Assembly: GCF_947539375.1 (NCBI RefSeq)
Contig: NZ_OX443569.1
Coordinates: 992,001-1,056,000, forward strand
From: Lactobacillus isalae
GTDB taxonomy: Bacteria; Bacillota; Bacilli; Lactobacillales; Lactobacillaceae
Length of the DNA stretch: 64,000 nt
Reading direction: 5' to 3'
The position numbers and the translations under genes were made by a program. Under the pieces are notes generated by a model. The model saw only the letters and a list, made by a program, of their open reading frames with translations, ran no database searches and was not told the origin of the DNA. Within the stretch, counting starts at the first letter, position 1. Each line of letters starts with the position of its first letter. Below, in pieces: positions 28,566 to 43,745 of this stretch.

Positions 28566-28850
28566 GTGGTATTAAAAGTTTTAATGCTAATCTTTATTTT
28601 ATTAGTATTTATCACAGCTTGGTATTTGATTAAAAGTAAAAATAAGGGCCAGTTTATTATCTTTACTTTTATTGGCAACAGAAAAATCAATACTCTGTTT
28701 TCTGTTACAAGTCTTATATTAGTTTTAACCGGTATTGTTGGAATTATCATTTTATTTACATTGCCTAAAGTATTTAACTTTATTACTTTAATTGTTGCTG
28801 CTATGGCAATTTCAATCTTCTCTTTTACTTTTATGAATTTAAATGAATAG
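28566..28850 (+). CDS. Small membrane protein of unknown function (94 aa)
   Basis: I do not recognise this protein. It starts with GTG after GAGGA and has three hydrophobic segments (about 3-20, 42-63 and 69-90) with a basic loop (LIKSKNKGQFIIFTFIGNRKIN) between the first and second. It lies between the 6S terminator and the universal stress gene, with a 57-bp gap to the latter. Real coding is supported by the ribosome binding site, the regular hydrophobic pattern and the lack of any longer competing frame. Confidence 0.7.
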   Translation: MVLKVLMLIFILLVFITAWYLIKSKNKGQFIIFTFIGNRKINTLFSVTSLILVLTGIVGIIILFTLPKVFNFITLIVAAMAISIFSFTFMNLNE

Positions 28851-28907
28851 TTTTATTACTCAATTTAAATCAAATTTTGGTAAAATATTGATGGAGAGGT
28901 GATCAAC

Positions 28908-29387
28908 ATGTTAAAACAATACCAGCATATCCAAGTTGCCGTAGATGGTTCTAAAGAAGCTGATGTTGCATTCAGCAAAGCTGTTGAAGTAGCCAAAAGA
29001 AATGGCGCTACTCTTGAAATTTTACACGTAGTAGATACTCGTGCTTTCCAAGATGTTTCTAGCTTTGATTCTGCAATGGTTGAACAAGTATCAGAAGAAG
29101 CAAAAACTAAGATCGAAGAATATTATAACCGTGCAAAAGAAGCCGGCGTTAAAGATGTTCATTATTCAATTGAATTTGGTTCTCCTAAGAATATCATTGC
29201 TCACGAATTTCCTGAAGAACACAACATCGACTTAATTATTCTAGGTGCCACTGGTTTAAATGCAGTTGAAAGATTATTAATCGGTAGTATTACTGAATAC
29301 GTTACACGGACAGCTGCTTGTGATGTTCTAGTAATTCGTCAACCAGCTGCACAAAACGAAGATATTAAGAAAAACCAAGAAAATTAA
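28908..29387 (+). CDS. Universal stress protein, UspA family
   Basis: This is a small cytoplasmic nucleotide-binding stress protein. The 159 residues start QHIQVAVDGSKEADVAF and end with the ATP-binding signature GATGLNAVERLLIGSITEYVTRTAACDVLVIR (G-2x-G-9x-GS). I use the ATG at 28908; the in-frame GTG at 28899 lies inside the ribosome binding site GGAGAGGTG. The single-domain form with an intact nucleotide loop suggests that it binds ATP. Confidence 0.93.
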   Translation: MLKQYQHIQVAVDGSKEADVAFSKAVEVAKRNGATLEILHVVDTRAFQDVSSFDSAMVEQVSEEAKTKIEEYYNRAKEAGVKDVHYSIEFGSPKNIIAHEFPEEHNIDLIILGATGLNAVERLLIGSITEYVTRTAACDVLVIRQPAAQNEDIKKNQEN

Positions 29388-29395
29388 CGGTATAA

Positions 29396-29434
29396 AAAAA
29401 GCCTCGTCAAAATTAATGACGAGGTCTTTTTTAT
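29396..29434. terminator. Bidirectional terminator between usp and rodA
   Basis: CCTCGTCA and TGACGAGG form the stem, with A-rich and T-rich flanks on either side for the two converging genes. Confidence 0.85.
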
Positions 29435-29438
29435 ACTA

Positions 29439-30635
29439 TTAAAAGTCTCCAGCAGTACTAAAAATATAATCTTTATGATGCCATTTCATTGATAAAATTA
29501 ATCCAATTCCAATCATATTTCCTAGTAAGGCTGATCCACCTTGAGAAACAAATGGCAAAGGAATACCAGTCAATGGTAATAAATCAATGCCCATTCCGAT
29601 GTTTTCGAAAACGTGGAATAAAATCATCATAATTATTCCAGTAGAGATGTAAGAATAGAAGGCATTTTTAGTTTCAAAAGTAATCTTTACCATTTGAAAG
29701 ATTAGATAGAAATAAATCAAAATCAAAGCACAGCATCCTACAAATCCTAGGGATTCACCAATCACAGAAAAGACCATATCTGACGTTCTAACTGGAACAT
29801 AAACACTCACTTTTCCAAAACCATGACCCCAAATTTGTCCTGATCCGACTGCCTTCATGCTTTGCCACAATTGGTAAGCTCCTGATGAAGTATCTTGCGA
29901 CGGATTAAGCCATGAATTTATTCTTTGGAACTGATAAGCTCTAAAATTAAATGCACTTCCTAAGAATGCCTGTCCTCCAGGAGTAGTAACTAATAGAATA
30001 GCTGTTGCACCAATGATAAATACCAAACCATAAACTGGGACAATTATTTTCCACGTAATTCCAGAAACTAAGATTACTCCACCAACAATGGCGAAGAAAA
30101 CCAACATAGTACCAAAGTCATTTTGTAGTTTTAATAATACTGCAACTGGAATTAGCCATGCGAATATCTTTCCAATTAAAAGCCAGTCCGTTTTAAACGT
30201 ATGAGCATATTGTTCATTATGTCGTTCTACAACTCTGGCTAACATTAAAATAAATGCTGGCTTCATAATTTCTGACGGCTGAAAAGTTAAGGGTCCGAGT
30301 TTGAACCAACTTTTAGCACCAGTATCCGCAAAAACCTGTCGGTTATATAAAAACAGAACTGCAATAAGTAATACAATTCCAATTCCATATACGATTGGAG
30401 CAATTTTAAAAAGTTGCTCTGCATCAAATTGCATTACAAAAATAACTAGTCCAATTGATACAAGATACCAAACTGCTTGTGTAATAACCGCCTTTACGGG
30501 ACTACCCATTTTAGGGTCATTTACAGTAGCGACCCAAATGCCATACAAACTGATGACGGCTAATAAAAAGACTGGAACTACTACACCCCAAGCGATGCGA
30601 TCATACCAATCTGCTTTATTTTCAACTTTTGTCAT
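29439..30635 (-). CDS. rodA: Rod shape-determining SEDS glycosyltransferase RodA
   Basis: SEDS proteins polymerise lipid II in partnership with a class B PBP. The 398-residue protein has about ten membrane segments and the family signatures WFKLGPLTFQPSEIMKPAFILMLA, RINSWLNP and the late loops with VIGESLGF and PLPFVSQGGSALLGNM. RodA rather than FtsW is indicated by the neighbours mreB2, yidD and DUF2969. FtsW itself is not in this window. Confidence 0.93.
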   Translation of the reverse strand: MTKVENKADWYDRIAWGVVVPVFLLAVISLYGIWVATVNDPKMGSPVKAVITQAVWYLVSIGLVIFVMQFDAEQLFKIAPIVYGIGIVLLIAVLFLYNRQVFADTGAKSWFKLGPLTFQPSEIMKPAFILMLARVVERHNEQYAHTFKTDWLLIGKIFAWLIPVAVLLKLQNDFGTMLVFFAIVGGVILVSGITWKIIVPVYGLVFIIGATAILLVTTPGGQAFLGSAFNFRAYQFQRINSWLNPSQDTSSGAYQLWQSMKAVGSGQIWGHGFGKVSVYVPVRTSDMVFSVIGESLGFVGCCALILIYFYLIFQMVKITFETKNAFYSYISTGIIMMILFHVFENIGMGIDLLPLTGIPLPFVSQGGSALLGNMIGIGLILSMKWHHKDYIFSTAGDF

Positions 30636-30653
30636 TGTATATCCCTACTTTGT

Positions 30654-30881
30654 TTATTTTTCATGCAAAGTAAAGTATGAAAGCAATTCATTAATAGCAC
30701 TTTCTAAAGTCTTAGAATAAAGACTATGATTTGTTTTAGAAGATACTACGTGGTAGCGTTCTTCTTCTTGTTCAATAATTCCAATTGAACGCTTGCCTGG
30801 AATAATAACTTCCCAGGTAGGTGTTGAAGTGCCTTTTCTTTCGTTAACTTCAATATCAATACTTTCCAATTTTCTAGACAT
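30654..30881 (-). CDS. DUF2969 family protein
   Basis: This short soluble protein (75 residues: MSRKLESIDIEV...YFTLHEK) matches the DUF2969 family of lactobacilli, which is found beside rodA. The start at 30881 follows TAGGAGAT by five bases; the longer in-frame ORF overlaps yidD and lacks a ribosome binding site. Function unknown. Position suggests a link to the elongation machinery, which is inference only. Confidence 0.8.
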   Translation of the reverse strand: MSRKLESIDIEVNERKGTSTPTWEVIIPGKRSIGIIEQEEERYHVVSSKTNHSLYSKTLESAINELLSYFTLHEK

Positions 30882-30891
30882 ATGTAATCTC

Positions 30892-31185
30892 CTACTTTTT
30901 ATTCGAATGAAATGCCTGCGCAATAATTTCGTCTTCATATCTTTCAGGATGAGGATTACGACGCAGTGTAAAATAATCCGGTACTGGATCTACTCCTCCC
31001 TTAACAAAGGGATTGCAACGCAATATTCGCGATGTTCCCATCATTAAGCCTAAGATTGCCCCATGCTTTTTCAAAGCGTCAATCATATAGGTTGAGCATG
31101 TAGGATAATACCTACATGTTGGCGGCAAAATTGGAGAAATAAATTTTTTATAAACATTTACCAACCCAATTAACAATCTATTCAT
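30892..31185 (-). CDS. yidD: Membrane protein insertion efficiency factor YidD
   Basis: YidD is a small membrane-associated protein that helps YidC insertase. The 97-residue protein contains the conserved [22 protein letters not shown] (three cysteines) and [18 protein letters not shown]. It overlaps no neighbour and follows the EpuA-like gene by 1 bp. Confidence 0.94.
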   Translation of the reverse strand: MNRLLIGLVNVYKKFISPILPPTCRYYPTCSTYMIDALKKHGAILGLMMGTSRILRCNPFVKGGVDPVPDYFTLRRNPHPERYEDEIIAQAFHSNKK

Positions 31186-31186
31186 T

Positions 31187-31372
31187 TTAACTTAAAAATT
31201 CAAAAAAATGAACCCATGTGGTAGGAAAGAAAATTGCAAAAGGATTACCACTTGCGACACCGCATCCAATCAATGCTCCAATCAGCATTGTTACAAACAA
31301 GTACAAAAGAATCTTTCCCACTTTTTTTAAATGCTTACCTACTAATGAAAAATTAAAACTTTCTCTGTTCAT
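31187..31372 (-). CDS. EpuA-like small membrane protein (annotated as RNA polymerase subunit beta family)
   Basis: This 61-residue protein has a basic start, one hydrophobic segment ([19 protein letters not shown]) and the end [19 protein letters not shown]. This is the EpuA family, often mislabelled DNA-directed RNA polymerase subunit beta. It is packed between mreB2 (3 bp) and yidD (1 bp), suggesting one translation-coupled unit. Confidence 0.8.
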   Translation of the reverse strand: MNRESFNFSLVGKHLKKVGKILLYLFVTMLIGALIGCGVASGNPFAIFFPTTWVHFFEFLS

Positions 31373-31374
31373 AA

Positions 31375-32364
31375 TTAATGTCTCTGGTGATTTTCAATAT
31401 TTTTAAGTAATACACCTGTACCATTGGCAACTGCTTCTAATGGATTATCAGCTTTTAAAACAGGGACTTGAAGATAATAAGTAATCAATTTATCAATATT
31501 TTTAAGTAAAGCCCCACCACCAGTTAACATAATACCTCGATCAATAATATCAGCAGATAACTCTGGCGGTGTTTGTTCTAAAACTTCTTTAGTGGCTGCA
31601 ACAATTGACATTAAACCATCTTCAAGAGCTTTTTGTACCTCTAATTCGTTAATAGTAACTTGTTTTGGCAATCCATCAACCATATCACGTCCACGAACAG
31701 TCATTTTCTTAGTTGGATCAGCTTCAAAAGCGGTTCCCAACTGAATTTTGATTTGTTCAGCAGTGTGTTGTCCAATTAAAAGGTTCTTGCTTCTCTTGAT
31801 ATAACTTGCAATAGCTTGATTCATTTTGTCACCAGCCCAACGAAGGGAACGAGAAGTTACAATTTCTCCCATTGACAAAACTGCGATATCTGTCGTACCA
31901 CCACCAATATCAATAACCATGTTTCCTTGAGGTTTAAAGATGTCTAAACCAGCCCCAACAGCTGCAACTTTAGGTTCAAAGTCTAAATATACACGACCGC
32001 CTCCAGACTTCTCAGCAGCTTGAATAATGGCTTTTTGCTCAATTGAAGTAACCCCAGTAGGAGCACAAATTAAAATGTTAGGTTTTGACATAAAACCTTT
32101 TACATTTAATTTTTCAATAAAATAGCTTAACATTTCTTCTGTAATATCAAAATCAGCAATTACACCATTCTTTAAAGGTCTAATTACTCTAATATTACCT
32201 GGTGTACGCCCTACCATCTTATATGCCTCAGTACCGACTGCGACAACTTTATCTTTATCAGTATCAACAGCAACAACGGAAGGTTCATTTAAAACAATTC
32301 CTTTGCCAGATACGTTTATCAGAACATTTGCAGTTCCTAAATCAATTCCTATATCTCTTGCCAC
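31375..32364 (-). CDS. Second MreB-family actin (Mbl-like)
   Basis: The 329 residues carry the actin loops [30 protein letters not shown] and [14 protein letters not shown], so this is a full-length MreB paralogue, clearly diverged from the copy at 9967-10968 (for example RVYLDFEPKVAAVGAGLDIF where that copy has [20 protein letters not shown]). It heads a unit with epuA, yidD, DUF2969 and rodA. By analogy with Bacillus it may be Mbl or MreBH; sequence alone does not tell which. Confidence 0.92.
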   Translation of the reverse strand: MARDIGIDLGTANVLINVSGKGIVLNEPSVVAVDTDKDKVVAVGTEAYKMVGRTPGNIRVIRPLKNGVIADFDITEEMLSYFIEKLNVKGFMSKPNILICAPTGVTSIEQKAIIQAAEKSGGGRVYLDFEPKVAAVGAGLDIFKPQGNMVIDIGGGTTDIAVLSMGEIVTSRSLRWAGDKMNQAIASYIKRSKNLLIGQHTAEQIKIQLGTAFEADPTKKMTVRGRDMVDGLPKQVTINELEVQKALEDGLMSIVAATKEVLEQTPPELSADIIDRGIMLTGGGALLKNIDKLITYYLQVPVLKADNPLEAVANGTGVLLKNIENHQRH

Positions 32365-32471
32365 GCTAGTGCCTCCAGTATTTAATCATTAAAAATTGTA
32401 ACATAAATACCGCTGTACTTTAAGAACAAGTACAAAGAACTAGTATTCTAAATAATTTCTTATGAAATTCA

Positions 32472-32705
32472 TTAAAAAAGCATTTTTAAAGCAAGTGACT
32501 GATCAACTAAAGCTAAAATAAACTGTCCAACTAAAAATCCTAAAGCAATGGATACAAAGAGCAAAAATACTTGAATTTCAAAAGTATGTCCTTTTTTAAA
32601 TAGTTGATCCACTCTCAATCCTTTTACTGCTCTGAAAGAAAAAGCAATAGTTACTAAATACGTTATAAGACTAACAATTGCATGTATTCCTACTTGTTTC
32701 ATCAT
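32472..32705 (-). CDS. DUF1146 (YwzB-like) small membrane protein
   Basis: This is a 77-residue protein with two membrane segments separated by KGLRVDQLFKKGHTFEIQV, the DUF1146 pattern. It sits just after the ATP synthase operon, as in many Firmicutes. The start at 32705 follows GGAGAAA by about 5 bases; the longer in-frame ORF runs into the atpC terminator and is unlikely. Function unknown. Confidence 0.8.
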   Translation of the reverse strand: MMKQVGIHAIVSLITYLVTIAFSFRAVKGLRVDQLFKKGHTFEIQVFLLFVSIALGFLVGQFILALVDQSLALKMLF

Positions 32706-32724
32706 ATAATTTTCTCCATAAAAA

Positions 32725-32747
32725 AAGACGAACAAGATGTTCGTCTT
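32725..32747 (-). terminator. Terminator of the ATP synthase operon
   Basis: GACGAACA AGA TGTTCGTC with A-rich sequence on the left gives TTTTTT on the minus strand, immediately after atpC. Confidence 0.9.
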
Positions 32748-32753
32748 TTTCTT

Positions 32754-33194
32754 TTATTTGCCGTAATTTTCACGTACATGCAATCTGTTAACCGCACGAC
32801 GTAAAGCAATTTCAGCTTCTAACATTTCTCTCTCATTATGCTTTTCTTTAGCTTCTTGCATGTGTTGTTCTGCCCGCTTCTTAGCTGACCGTGCACGTTG
32901 AACATCAATGTTTCGAGCACGTTCCGCACTATCTGCTATAATTGTAGCTTCATTGTTTGAAAACTCGATGTAGCCACCGTTAACAGCGATATGATCAATA
33001 CGATCATTCATTTCATGCGTTCTCTTTACACGAACTTCACCAATAGCCAAAGGTGTAACAATTGGAAGGTGATCATACATAATAGTACGTTCACCATCAA
33101 TTGCCCTCATTGCTACCATAGTAGCATTATGAGAATAGACAATCCCATCAGGTGTTACAACGCTAACTTTTAAAATCTTTTCTGGATCTGCCAT
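32754..33194 (-). CDS. atpC: F1Fo ATP synthase epsilon subunit
   Basis: Epsilon is part of the central stalk and inhibits ATP hydrolysis. The 146 residues have the beta-sandwich N-terminal domain ([44 protein letters not shown]) and the C-terminal helical hairpin ([38 protein letters not shown]). It is the last gene of the operon. Confidence 0.97.
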   Translation of the reverse strand: MADPEKILKVSVVTPDGIVYSHNATMVAMRAIDGERTIMYDHLPIVTPLAIGEVRVKRTHEMNDRIDHIAVNGGYIEFSNNEATIIADSAERARNIDVQRARSAKKRAEQHMQEAKEKHNEREMLEAEIALRRAVNRLHVRENYGK

Positions 33195-33205
33195 AACGCA
33201 TCACC

Positions 33206-35627
<2,422 letters not shown>

Positions 35628-35644
35628 TGAAAAAACCTCCTCTT

Positions 35645-37718
<2,074 letters not shown>

Positions 37719-37719
<1 letters not shown>

Positions 37720-38219
37720 TAGTCATTCAGCCCCTTGATAAATTGATCTACCAAGTCTTTCTGATCTGCAGCAGATAAACTCTTACTAATTACTTTTTCA
37801 GCAATTGCAACAGAAATATCCGCTACTTGATCACGAGCTTCGTTTAGAGCATCAGTCTTTGCTTGTGCAGCATCTTTAGATGCTCTTTCTCTAATTGCGG
37901 CAGCTTCTTGATCAGCTTGACTAATAATACTATTCTTAGTCTTTTCCGCATTGCTCTTTGCAGTAGAAAGAATTTGTGTTGCCTCTTGTTTAGAGTCTTT
38001 CAATGCAGCTTCACGTTGATTAGCAAGAAGAGCTGCCTTTTTACGGTCGCTTTCTGCTTGATCAAGATCACTGATCACCTTTTGACGACGCTTTTCCATC
38101 ATCTTTGTTACTGGGCCCCAAGCAAAATGCTTAACTAAAAGGAGCAAAGCAGCAAAGATCAAAAGATAGTAAAGCGTATCTCCTAACTCTAATTTTAAGG
38201 CTGCAAACATAAATTGCAT
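37719..38219 (-). CDS. atpF: F1Fo ATP synthase b subunit
   Basis: This is the peripheral-stalk subunit: one membrane segment near the N-terminus (LGDTLYYLLIFAALLLLVKHFAW) and a long charged coiled coil to the end, 166 residues. The start ATG follows a modest AAGGGTTG ribosome binding site. Confidence 0.96.
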
Positions 38220-38268
38220 GTCTCAACCCTTCTTTCTCGTAATTACGATCTTATCTCTAAAACGCAAA

Positions 38269-39217
<949 letters not shown>

Positions 39218-39308
39218 TTCGTGACCTCCCTTCTTGTGCTGAATACCTCAAACACACTAAAAATGATAACACCCAAAAATTTCAATTTCAAAATATTTTT
39301 GAGTAAAA

Positions 39309-39938
39309 TTACTTAGTTCCGAACAATCTATCTCCTGCATCCCCTAGACCTGGGTAGATGTAACCGTTATCCATTAATTTTTCATCTTCTGCTGCAGCAT
39401 AGATGTCAACATCTGGATTTGCTTCTTGAACAGCCTTTACACCTTCAGGAGCAGCTACTAAAACAGCTAATCGAATGTTCTTTGCGCCACGCTTCTTTAA
39501 TGCCTCAATAGCCATATTTGCTGATCCACCTGTTGCAAGCATTGGATCAACAATAATACATTCACGCTCTTCAATATCTGGTGGCATCTTGAAGAAATAT
39601 TCATGTGGCTTCAAAGTTTCTTCATCACGATACATTCCAATATGTCCTACCTTTGCAGATGGGATCATTTGAAGAACACCATCAACCATTCCAAGACCAG
39701 CACGTAAAATTGGCACAATAACCAACTTCTTACCTGCTAATTCCTTTTGAGTTGACTTTCCGATTGGAGTTTCAATCTCAACATTCTTCAATGGCAAATC
39801 GCGTGTCATTTCATACACCATGAGTCCACCAATTTCACCAACAATTTGACGAAATTCATTCGTACCTGTATCTTTCTTACGAATGATTGTCAACTTATGT
39901 TGGATCAACGGGTGATTCAAAACGGTAAACTTACCCAT
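39309..39938 (-). CDS. upp: Uracil phosphoribosyltransferase
   Basis: This enzyme converts uracil and PRPP to UMP in pyrimidine salvage. The 209 residues contain the PRPP-binding loop [19 protein letters not shown] and the uracil-binding C-terminus [18 protein letters not shown]. The upp-atpB order is common in Firmicutes. Confidence 0.98.
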   Translation of the reverse strand: MGKFTVLNHPLIQHKLTIIRKKDTGTNEFRQIVGEIGGLMVYEMTRDLPLKNVEIETPIGKSTQKELAGKKLVIVPILRAGLGMVDGVLQMIPSAKVGHIGMYRDEETLKPHEYFFKMPPDIEERECIIVDPMLATGGSANMAIEALKKRGAKNIRLAVLVAAPEGVKAVQEANPDVDIYAAAEDEKLMDNGYIYPGLGDAGDRLFGTK

Positions 39939-40022
39939 AATGGCCTCCTATTTTAAAAATAATACTTCGTTCATTATTTTAACAAATTATTAGATAAATG
40001 TTTCCTAAATCATACGAAAAAA

Positions 40023-40042
40023 GGCATGTTTTTCTACATGCC
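40023..40042 (-). terminator. Terminator after the tdk-prfA-prmC-tsaC unit
   Basis: The minus-strand arms GGCATGT and ACATGCC are followed by TTTTTTC. Confidence 0.85.
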
Positions 40043-40049
40043 CTTTATT

Positions 40050-41042
40050 TTAATGAAAATGATGACCAGCAGCGGCCTTATTCAAACGATTCATGTAAGC
40101 AGCACTAATATCTCCATGATCAAATCCTTGAACGTAGATACGCTTAATTTTGCTCTCACCATCAAAGTATCTTAACGCACCAAATAAATTATGAGCGGCT
40201 TTATCAATTGTTTTACCTAAAGTATATTTATTAGGACTATCAATCTTTTCTAATACTTCGTCTAACGCAGCCACACCAGTTTCATCATTCCACTTAATTT
40301 TCGAGAAATCTTCTTCCTTATCAACGATGAAAACCGGAGCGCTAGGCGCATAATGACGATACTTCATCCCTGGAGCCTTAGGTACACCCTTAGTTTGTGT
40401 AGTACCCTTATTCATTAAAACTTCTTCTCCTAAAACTGAAGAAATTTCCTCGGGAGTGATTTCACCTGGACGAAGAACAGTTGGTGTCTCAACTGACAAG
40501 TCAACAATTGTTGACTCTAAACCAATCTCAGTTGGTCCGTTATCAATAATTCCCGCAATTTTTCCTTTTAAATCATGATAAACATGTTCTGCAGTTGTCG
40601 GACTTGGCTTAGTTGAAGTGTTAGCAGATGGGCCGACAATAGGTTTCCCTAATTCACTAATCAAATCATGAGTCATTTCATCATCTGGACAGCGAAAAGC
40701 TGCAGTTGGAAGACCGCCCGTTACGGCATTTGGTAAGCTACCCTTTTTAACAAAGAGAATAATAGTTAGCGGACCAGGCCAAAAATGCTTAATTAGCTTC
40801 TTTGCTCGTTCAGGTACCTCGTTAACATAGTTCTCCATCATTTTCTCATCAGACACTGTCACAATTAACGGATTGTCGCTAGGACGTCCCTTAGCTGCAT
40901 AGACTCCCTTAACAGCTTTTTCATTAGTTGCTAATGCACCAAGACCATATACGGTTTCCGTGGGAAAGGCTACTAATTCACCTTTTTTCAAAAACTCAAC
41001 TGCTTCAGGAATTTGTTCTTTATTGAAAATCTTAGTTTCCAT
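40050..41042 (-). CDS. Threonylcarbamoyl-AMP synthase (TsaC/Sua5 family)
   Basis: This enzyme makes threonylcarbamoyl-AMP for the t6A37 modification of ANN-decoding tRNAs. The 330-residue protein is the long Sua5 form: the YrdC domain (ELVAFPTETVYGLGA, KGRPSDNPLIV, HFWPGPLTIIL, FRCPDDEMTHDLI, GPSANTS) followed by a C-terminal Sua5 domain (GMKYRHYAPSAPVFIV). It abuts prmC with no gap, as in many Firmicutes (ywlC). Confidence 0.94.
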   Translation of the reverse strand: METKIFNKEQIPEAVEFLKKGELVAFPTETVYGLGALATNEKAVKGVYAAKGRPSDNPLIVTVSDEKMMENYVNEVPERAKKLIKHFWPGPLTIILFVKKGSLPNAVTGGLPTAAFRCPDDEMTHDLISELGKPIVGPSANTSTKPSPTTAEHVYHDLKGKIAGIIDNGPTEIGLESTIVDLSVETPTVLRPGEITPEEISSVLGEEVLMNKGTTQTKGVPKAPGMKYRHYAPSAPVFIVDKEEDFSKIKWNDETGVAALDEVLEKIDSPNKYTLGKTIDKAAHNLFGALRYFDGESKIKRIYVQGFDHGDISAAYMNRLNKAAAGHHFH

Positions 41043-41885
41043 TTATTTTTTCCACCTTCCATGAACCATTCTTGGCTTACCTGCTAAATCATCTCTAAAC
41101 TCAATTTCAAAATCCGGTAATTCAGTTTCAAATAGCTCTTCTAGTTGTCTCTTTTCACTAAAACCAAATTCTAAGAAAAATTGTCCATGAGAATTTAAAT
41201 GAAAACGAATCTGCTTAGCAAACTTACGATAAAAATCTAACCCGTCTTCCCCACCATACAAGGCAGTATCTGGCTCATTTTTTATTACATTTGCATCCAT
41301 CAAATCTTTTTCACTAGTTTTTATATAAGGAGGATTAGAAATGATAGTATCAAATTTCTCTAAACCCACTAATACATTAGCCTTACGGGTTTTAACATCT
41401 AAATCGTATTTTAAAAAGTTTTCTTCACTCTCACGTAAAGCAGAATCTGTAATATCGCTAGCATATAAAGTTAGATTATCAATGCCTTTATCGTGTGCCT
41501 GCTTTACTAAAGCAACCATAATTGCTCCCGATCCGGTGCCTAGGTCAAGAATTTTTTCACCAGAATCAATGTTTTCAAGAGCCCACTTAACTAACTCTTC
41601 AGTTTCAAAACGAGGTATTAAAACTCCACGATTAACTAAAATTTTATAACCATAAAACCAAGCATAGCCCAAGATATATTGCGGAGAAATTCCTCGGCGC
41701 AATTTTTTCATATCTTTTAATGCTTGCTTCTCTTGTTCTGAATCTAATTCATCGTTAATATGTAGCTCAAATTCTGAAGGAGTATATCCTAATCTTTCCC
41801 CCAGAACATAATCAATATCATCAGAACGAATTTCCGGATTATCTTTTAATACAGAATCTTTGATTGTTTTTAAACTTTTAGGCAT
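41043..41885 (-). CDS. prmC: Peptide chain release factor N5-glutamine methyltransferase PrmC
   Basis: PrmC methylates the Gln of the GGQ motif of release factors. The 280 residues have the SAM motif [13 protein letters not shown] and the catalytic NPPY ([10 protein letters not shown]). The start overlaps the end of prfA, its substrate's gene, by 8 bp. This prfA-prmC coupling is conserved. Confidence 0.96.
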   Translation of the reverse strand: MPKSLKTIKDSVLKDNPEIRSDDIDYVLGERLGYTPSEFELHINDELDSEQEKQALKDMKKLRRGISPQYILGYAWFYGYKILVNRGVLIPRFETEELVKWALENIDSGEKILDLGTGSGAIMVALVKQAHDKGIDNLTLYASDITDSALRESEENFLKYDLDVKTRKANVLVGLEKFDTIISNPPYIKTSEKDLMDANVIKNEPDTALYGGEDGLDFYRKFAKQIRFHLNSHGQFFLEFGFSEKRQLEELFETELPDFEIEFRDDLAGKPRMVHGRWKK

Positions 41886-42966
41886 TTTCTTCAGCCATCT
41901 TTTCTAGTTGCTGAGTTTGGTAGTAAAGAACTAAAGCGTTAATAATTTCGTCTAGCTCACCATTCATAACTCGATCAAGCTTGTTCAAAGTTAAACCAAT
42001 TCTGTGATCAGTTACACGGTTTTGAGGATAGTTATACGTTCTAATTCTTTCTGAACGATCTCCAGTCCCAACAGCATCTTTTCTCTTTGCATCATATTGG
42101 TCACGATTCTGACTTTCATAGTAATCATAAACACGTGATTTCAAAATTTGCATTGCCTTTTCACGGTTTTGTTGCTGACTACGTTGATCTTGCATAGCAA
42201 CTACAATTCCAGTAGGAAGGTGAGTCATACGAACAGCACTAGAAGTTTTGTTAATGTGCTGACCACCAGCACCAGATGAACGGTAAACATCGACACGAAT
42301 GTCTTTAGGATCTAAATCAATATCAACTTGTTCGTATTCTGGCATAACTGCAACTGTTGCAGTAGAAGTGTGAACACGACCTTGAGATTCAGTTACAGGA
42401 ACGCGTTGAACACGGTGAGCTCCATTTTCATATTTTAATTTTGAGTAAACCTTGTCACCGGTAATCATAACTGCAACGCGCTTATAACCCCCAACTTCAG
42501 TTGGTTCTGAATCAATTAAAGATACTTTCCAGCCTTGAGTTTCTGCATATTTTTCATACATTCTAAGAAGGTCGCCAGCAAATAGAGATGCTTCATCCCC
42601 ACCAGCAGCTCCTCTAATTTCCATAATAATATCTTTATCATCATTAGGATCTTTAGGAAGCATTAAGATTTTAATCTCATCTTCTAATTCAGCAACTTCT
42701 TTTTCTAATTCAGAGTTTTCTTCCTTAGCCATTTCAACTAAGTCATTATCAGATTCATTTGAGATAATTTCTTTATTATCATCAATTTCCTTGATATCTG
42801 ACTTATATTTTCTGTACTTTTGTACTACTTCACGCATATCGGCTTCTTCTTTAGAAATTTCCATATAGCGCTTAGTATCATTAATAACTTCAGGATCAGC
42901 CATCATTTCTTGAAGTTCTTCATAATGGGCAACTAATCCTTCCAATTGGGCCATCACTTTATCCAT
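41878..42966 (-). CDS. prfA: Peptide chain release factor 1
   Basis: RF1 reads UAA and UAG stop codons. The 362 residues contain the PxT-type anticodon loop within [15 protein letters not shown] and the GGQ loop [19 protein letters not shown]. It follows tdk by 21 bp. Confidence 0.98.
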   Translation of the reverse strand: MDKVMAQLEGLVAHYEELQEMMADPEVINDTKRYMEISKEEADMREVVQKYRKYKSDIKEIDDNKEIISNESDNDLVEMAKEENSELEKEVAELEDEIKILMLPKDPNDDKDIIMEIRGAAGGDEASLFAGDLLRMYEKYAETQGWKVSLIDSEPTEVGGYKRVAVMITGDKVYSKLKYENGAHRVQRVPVTESQGRVHTSTATVAVMPEYEQVDIDLDPKDIRVDVYRSSGAGGQHINKTSSAVRMTHLPTGIVVAMQDQRSQQQNREKAMQILKSRVYDYYESQNRDQYDAKRKDAVGTGDRSERIRTYNYPQNRVTDHRIGLTLNKLDRVMNGELDEIINALVLYYQTQQLEKMAEENA

Positions 42967-42987
42967 ATCTGTTATCCTTCCTTACTT

Positions 42988-43587
42988 CTATCTTTGCTTA
43001 TCGGGATGAAAATAGTGAAAACGACATACGGGATAATAAGATTCATCTCCGCCAATTTGAACTTGTTCACCCTCATAAACAGGTTTTCCAGAATTAATTC
43101 GTAAATTCATTGTAGCCTTATGACCGCAATAGTGACAAATAGTCTTCATTTCTTCTATTTTATCAGCAAAAATCAGTAAATTTTCACTACCTTCAAATAA
43201 ATGATTCTGGAAGTCATTTTTTAAACCAAATGCCATTACGGGGATTTTTAATTCATCAACGATTTTTGCACATTCTAATACATGGTGCCTTTTTAAAAAT
43301 TGCGCCTCGTCAATTAAAACACAGGCTACGGTACCTTTACCAGACTTAACGTCATTCTTATTCATTTCTGAAACATAGTCAAATAAGTTCATGTCTTCAC
43401 TGATTGGTTCAGCCTTGCGGTGTAATCCGATTCTAGAAGCGACTGTCCCCACTCCGCTTCTATCATCTACACTGCTTGTCATTAAAGCAATCTTTCGTCC
43501 TTGCGCCTCATAGTTATGGGCAACCTTTAGTATTTCAATTGACTTACCACTACTCATTGCACCATAGCGAAAAAACAATTGGGCCAC
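42988..43587 (-). CDS. tdk: Thymidine kinase
   Basis: This salvage enzyme phosphorylates thymidine. The 199 residues have Walker A GAMSSGKS near residue 9, the Walker B-like [12 protein letters not shown], and a zinc site built from CHYCGHKA and the C-terminal CRFHYFHP. First gene of the tdk-prfA-prmC-tsaC unit, divergent from murT. Confidence 0.97.
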   Translation of the reverse strand: MAQLFFRYGAMSSGKSIEILKVAHNYEAQGRKIALMTSSVDDRSGVGTVASRIGLHRKAEPISEDMNLFDYVSEMNKNDVKSGKGTVACVLIDEAQFLKRHHVLECAKIVDELKIPVMAFGLKNDFQNHLFEGSENLLIFADKIEEMKTICHYCGHKATMNLRINSGKPVYEGEQVQIGGDESYYPVCRFHYFHPDKQR

Positions 43588-43745
43588 TGCAAAATTCCTC
43601 CATTATTCAGTTTATGTACCTTCACTAATATTATCTTAATTAGTATAAAGTAAATTTAAAAATCGTGCAGGTAAAAATAAAAAGGTCGTTTTCATTTTAT
43701 TGATATGCTATAGTAAAATTTAGTTTTAAAGTGAGGGATAATAAT

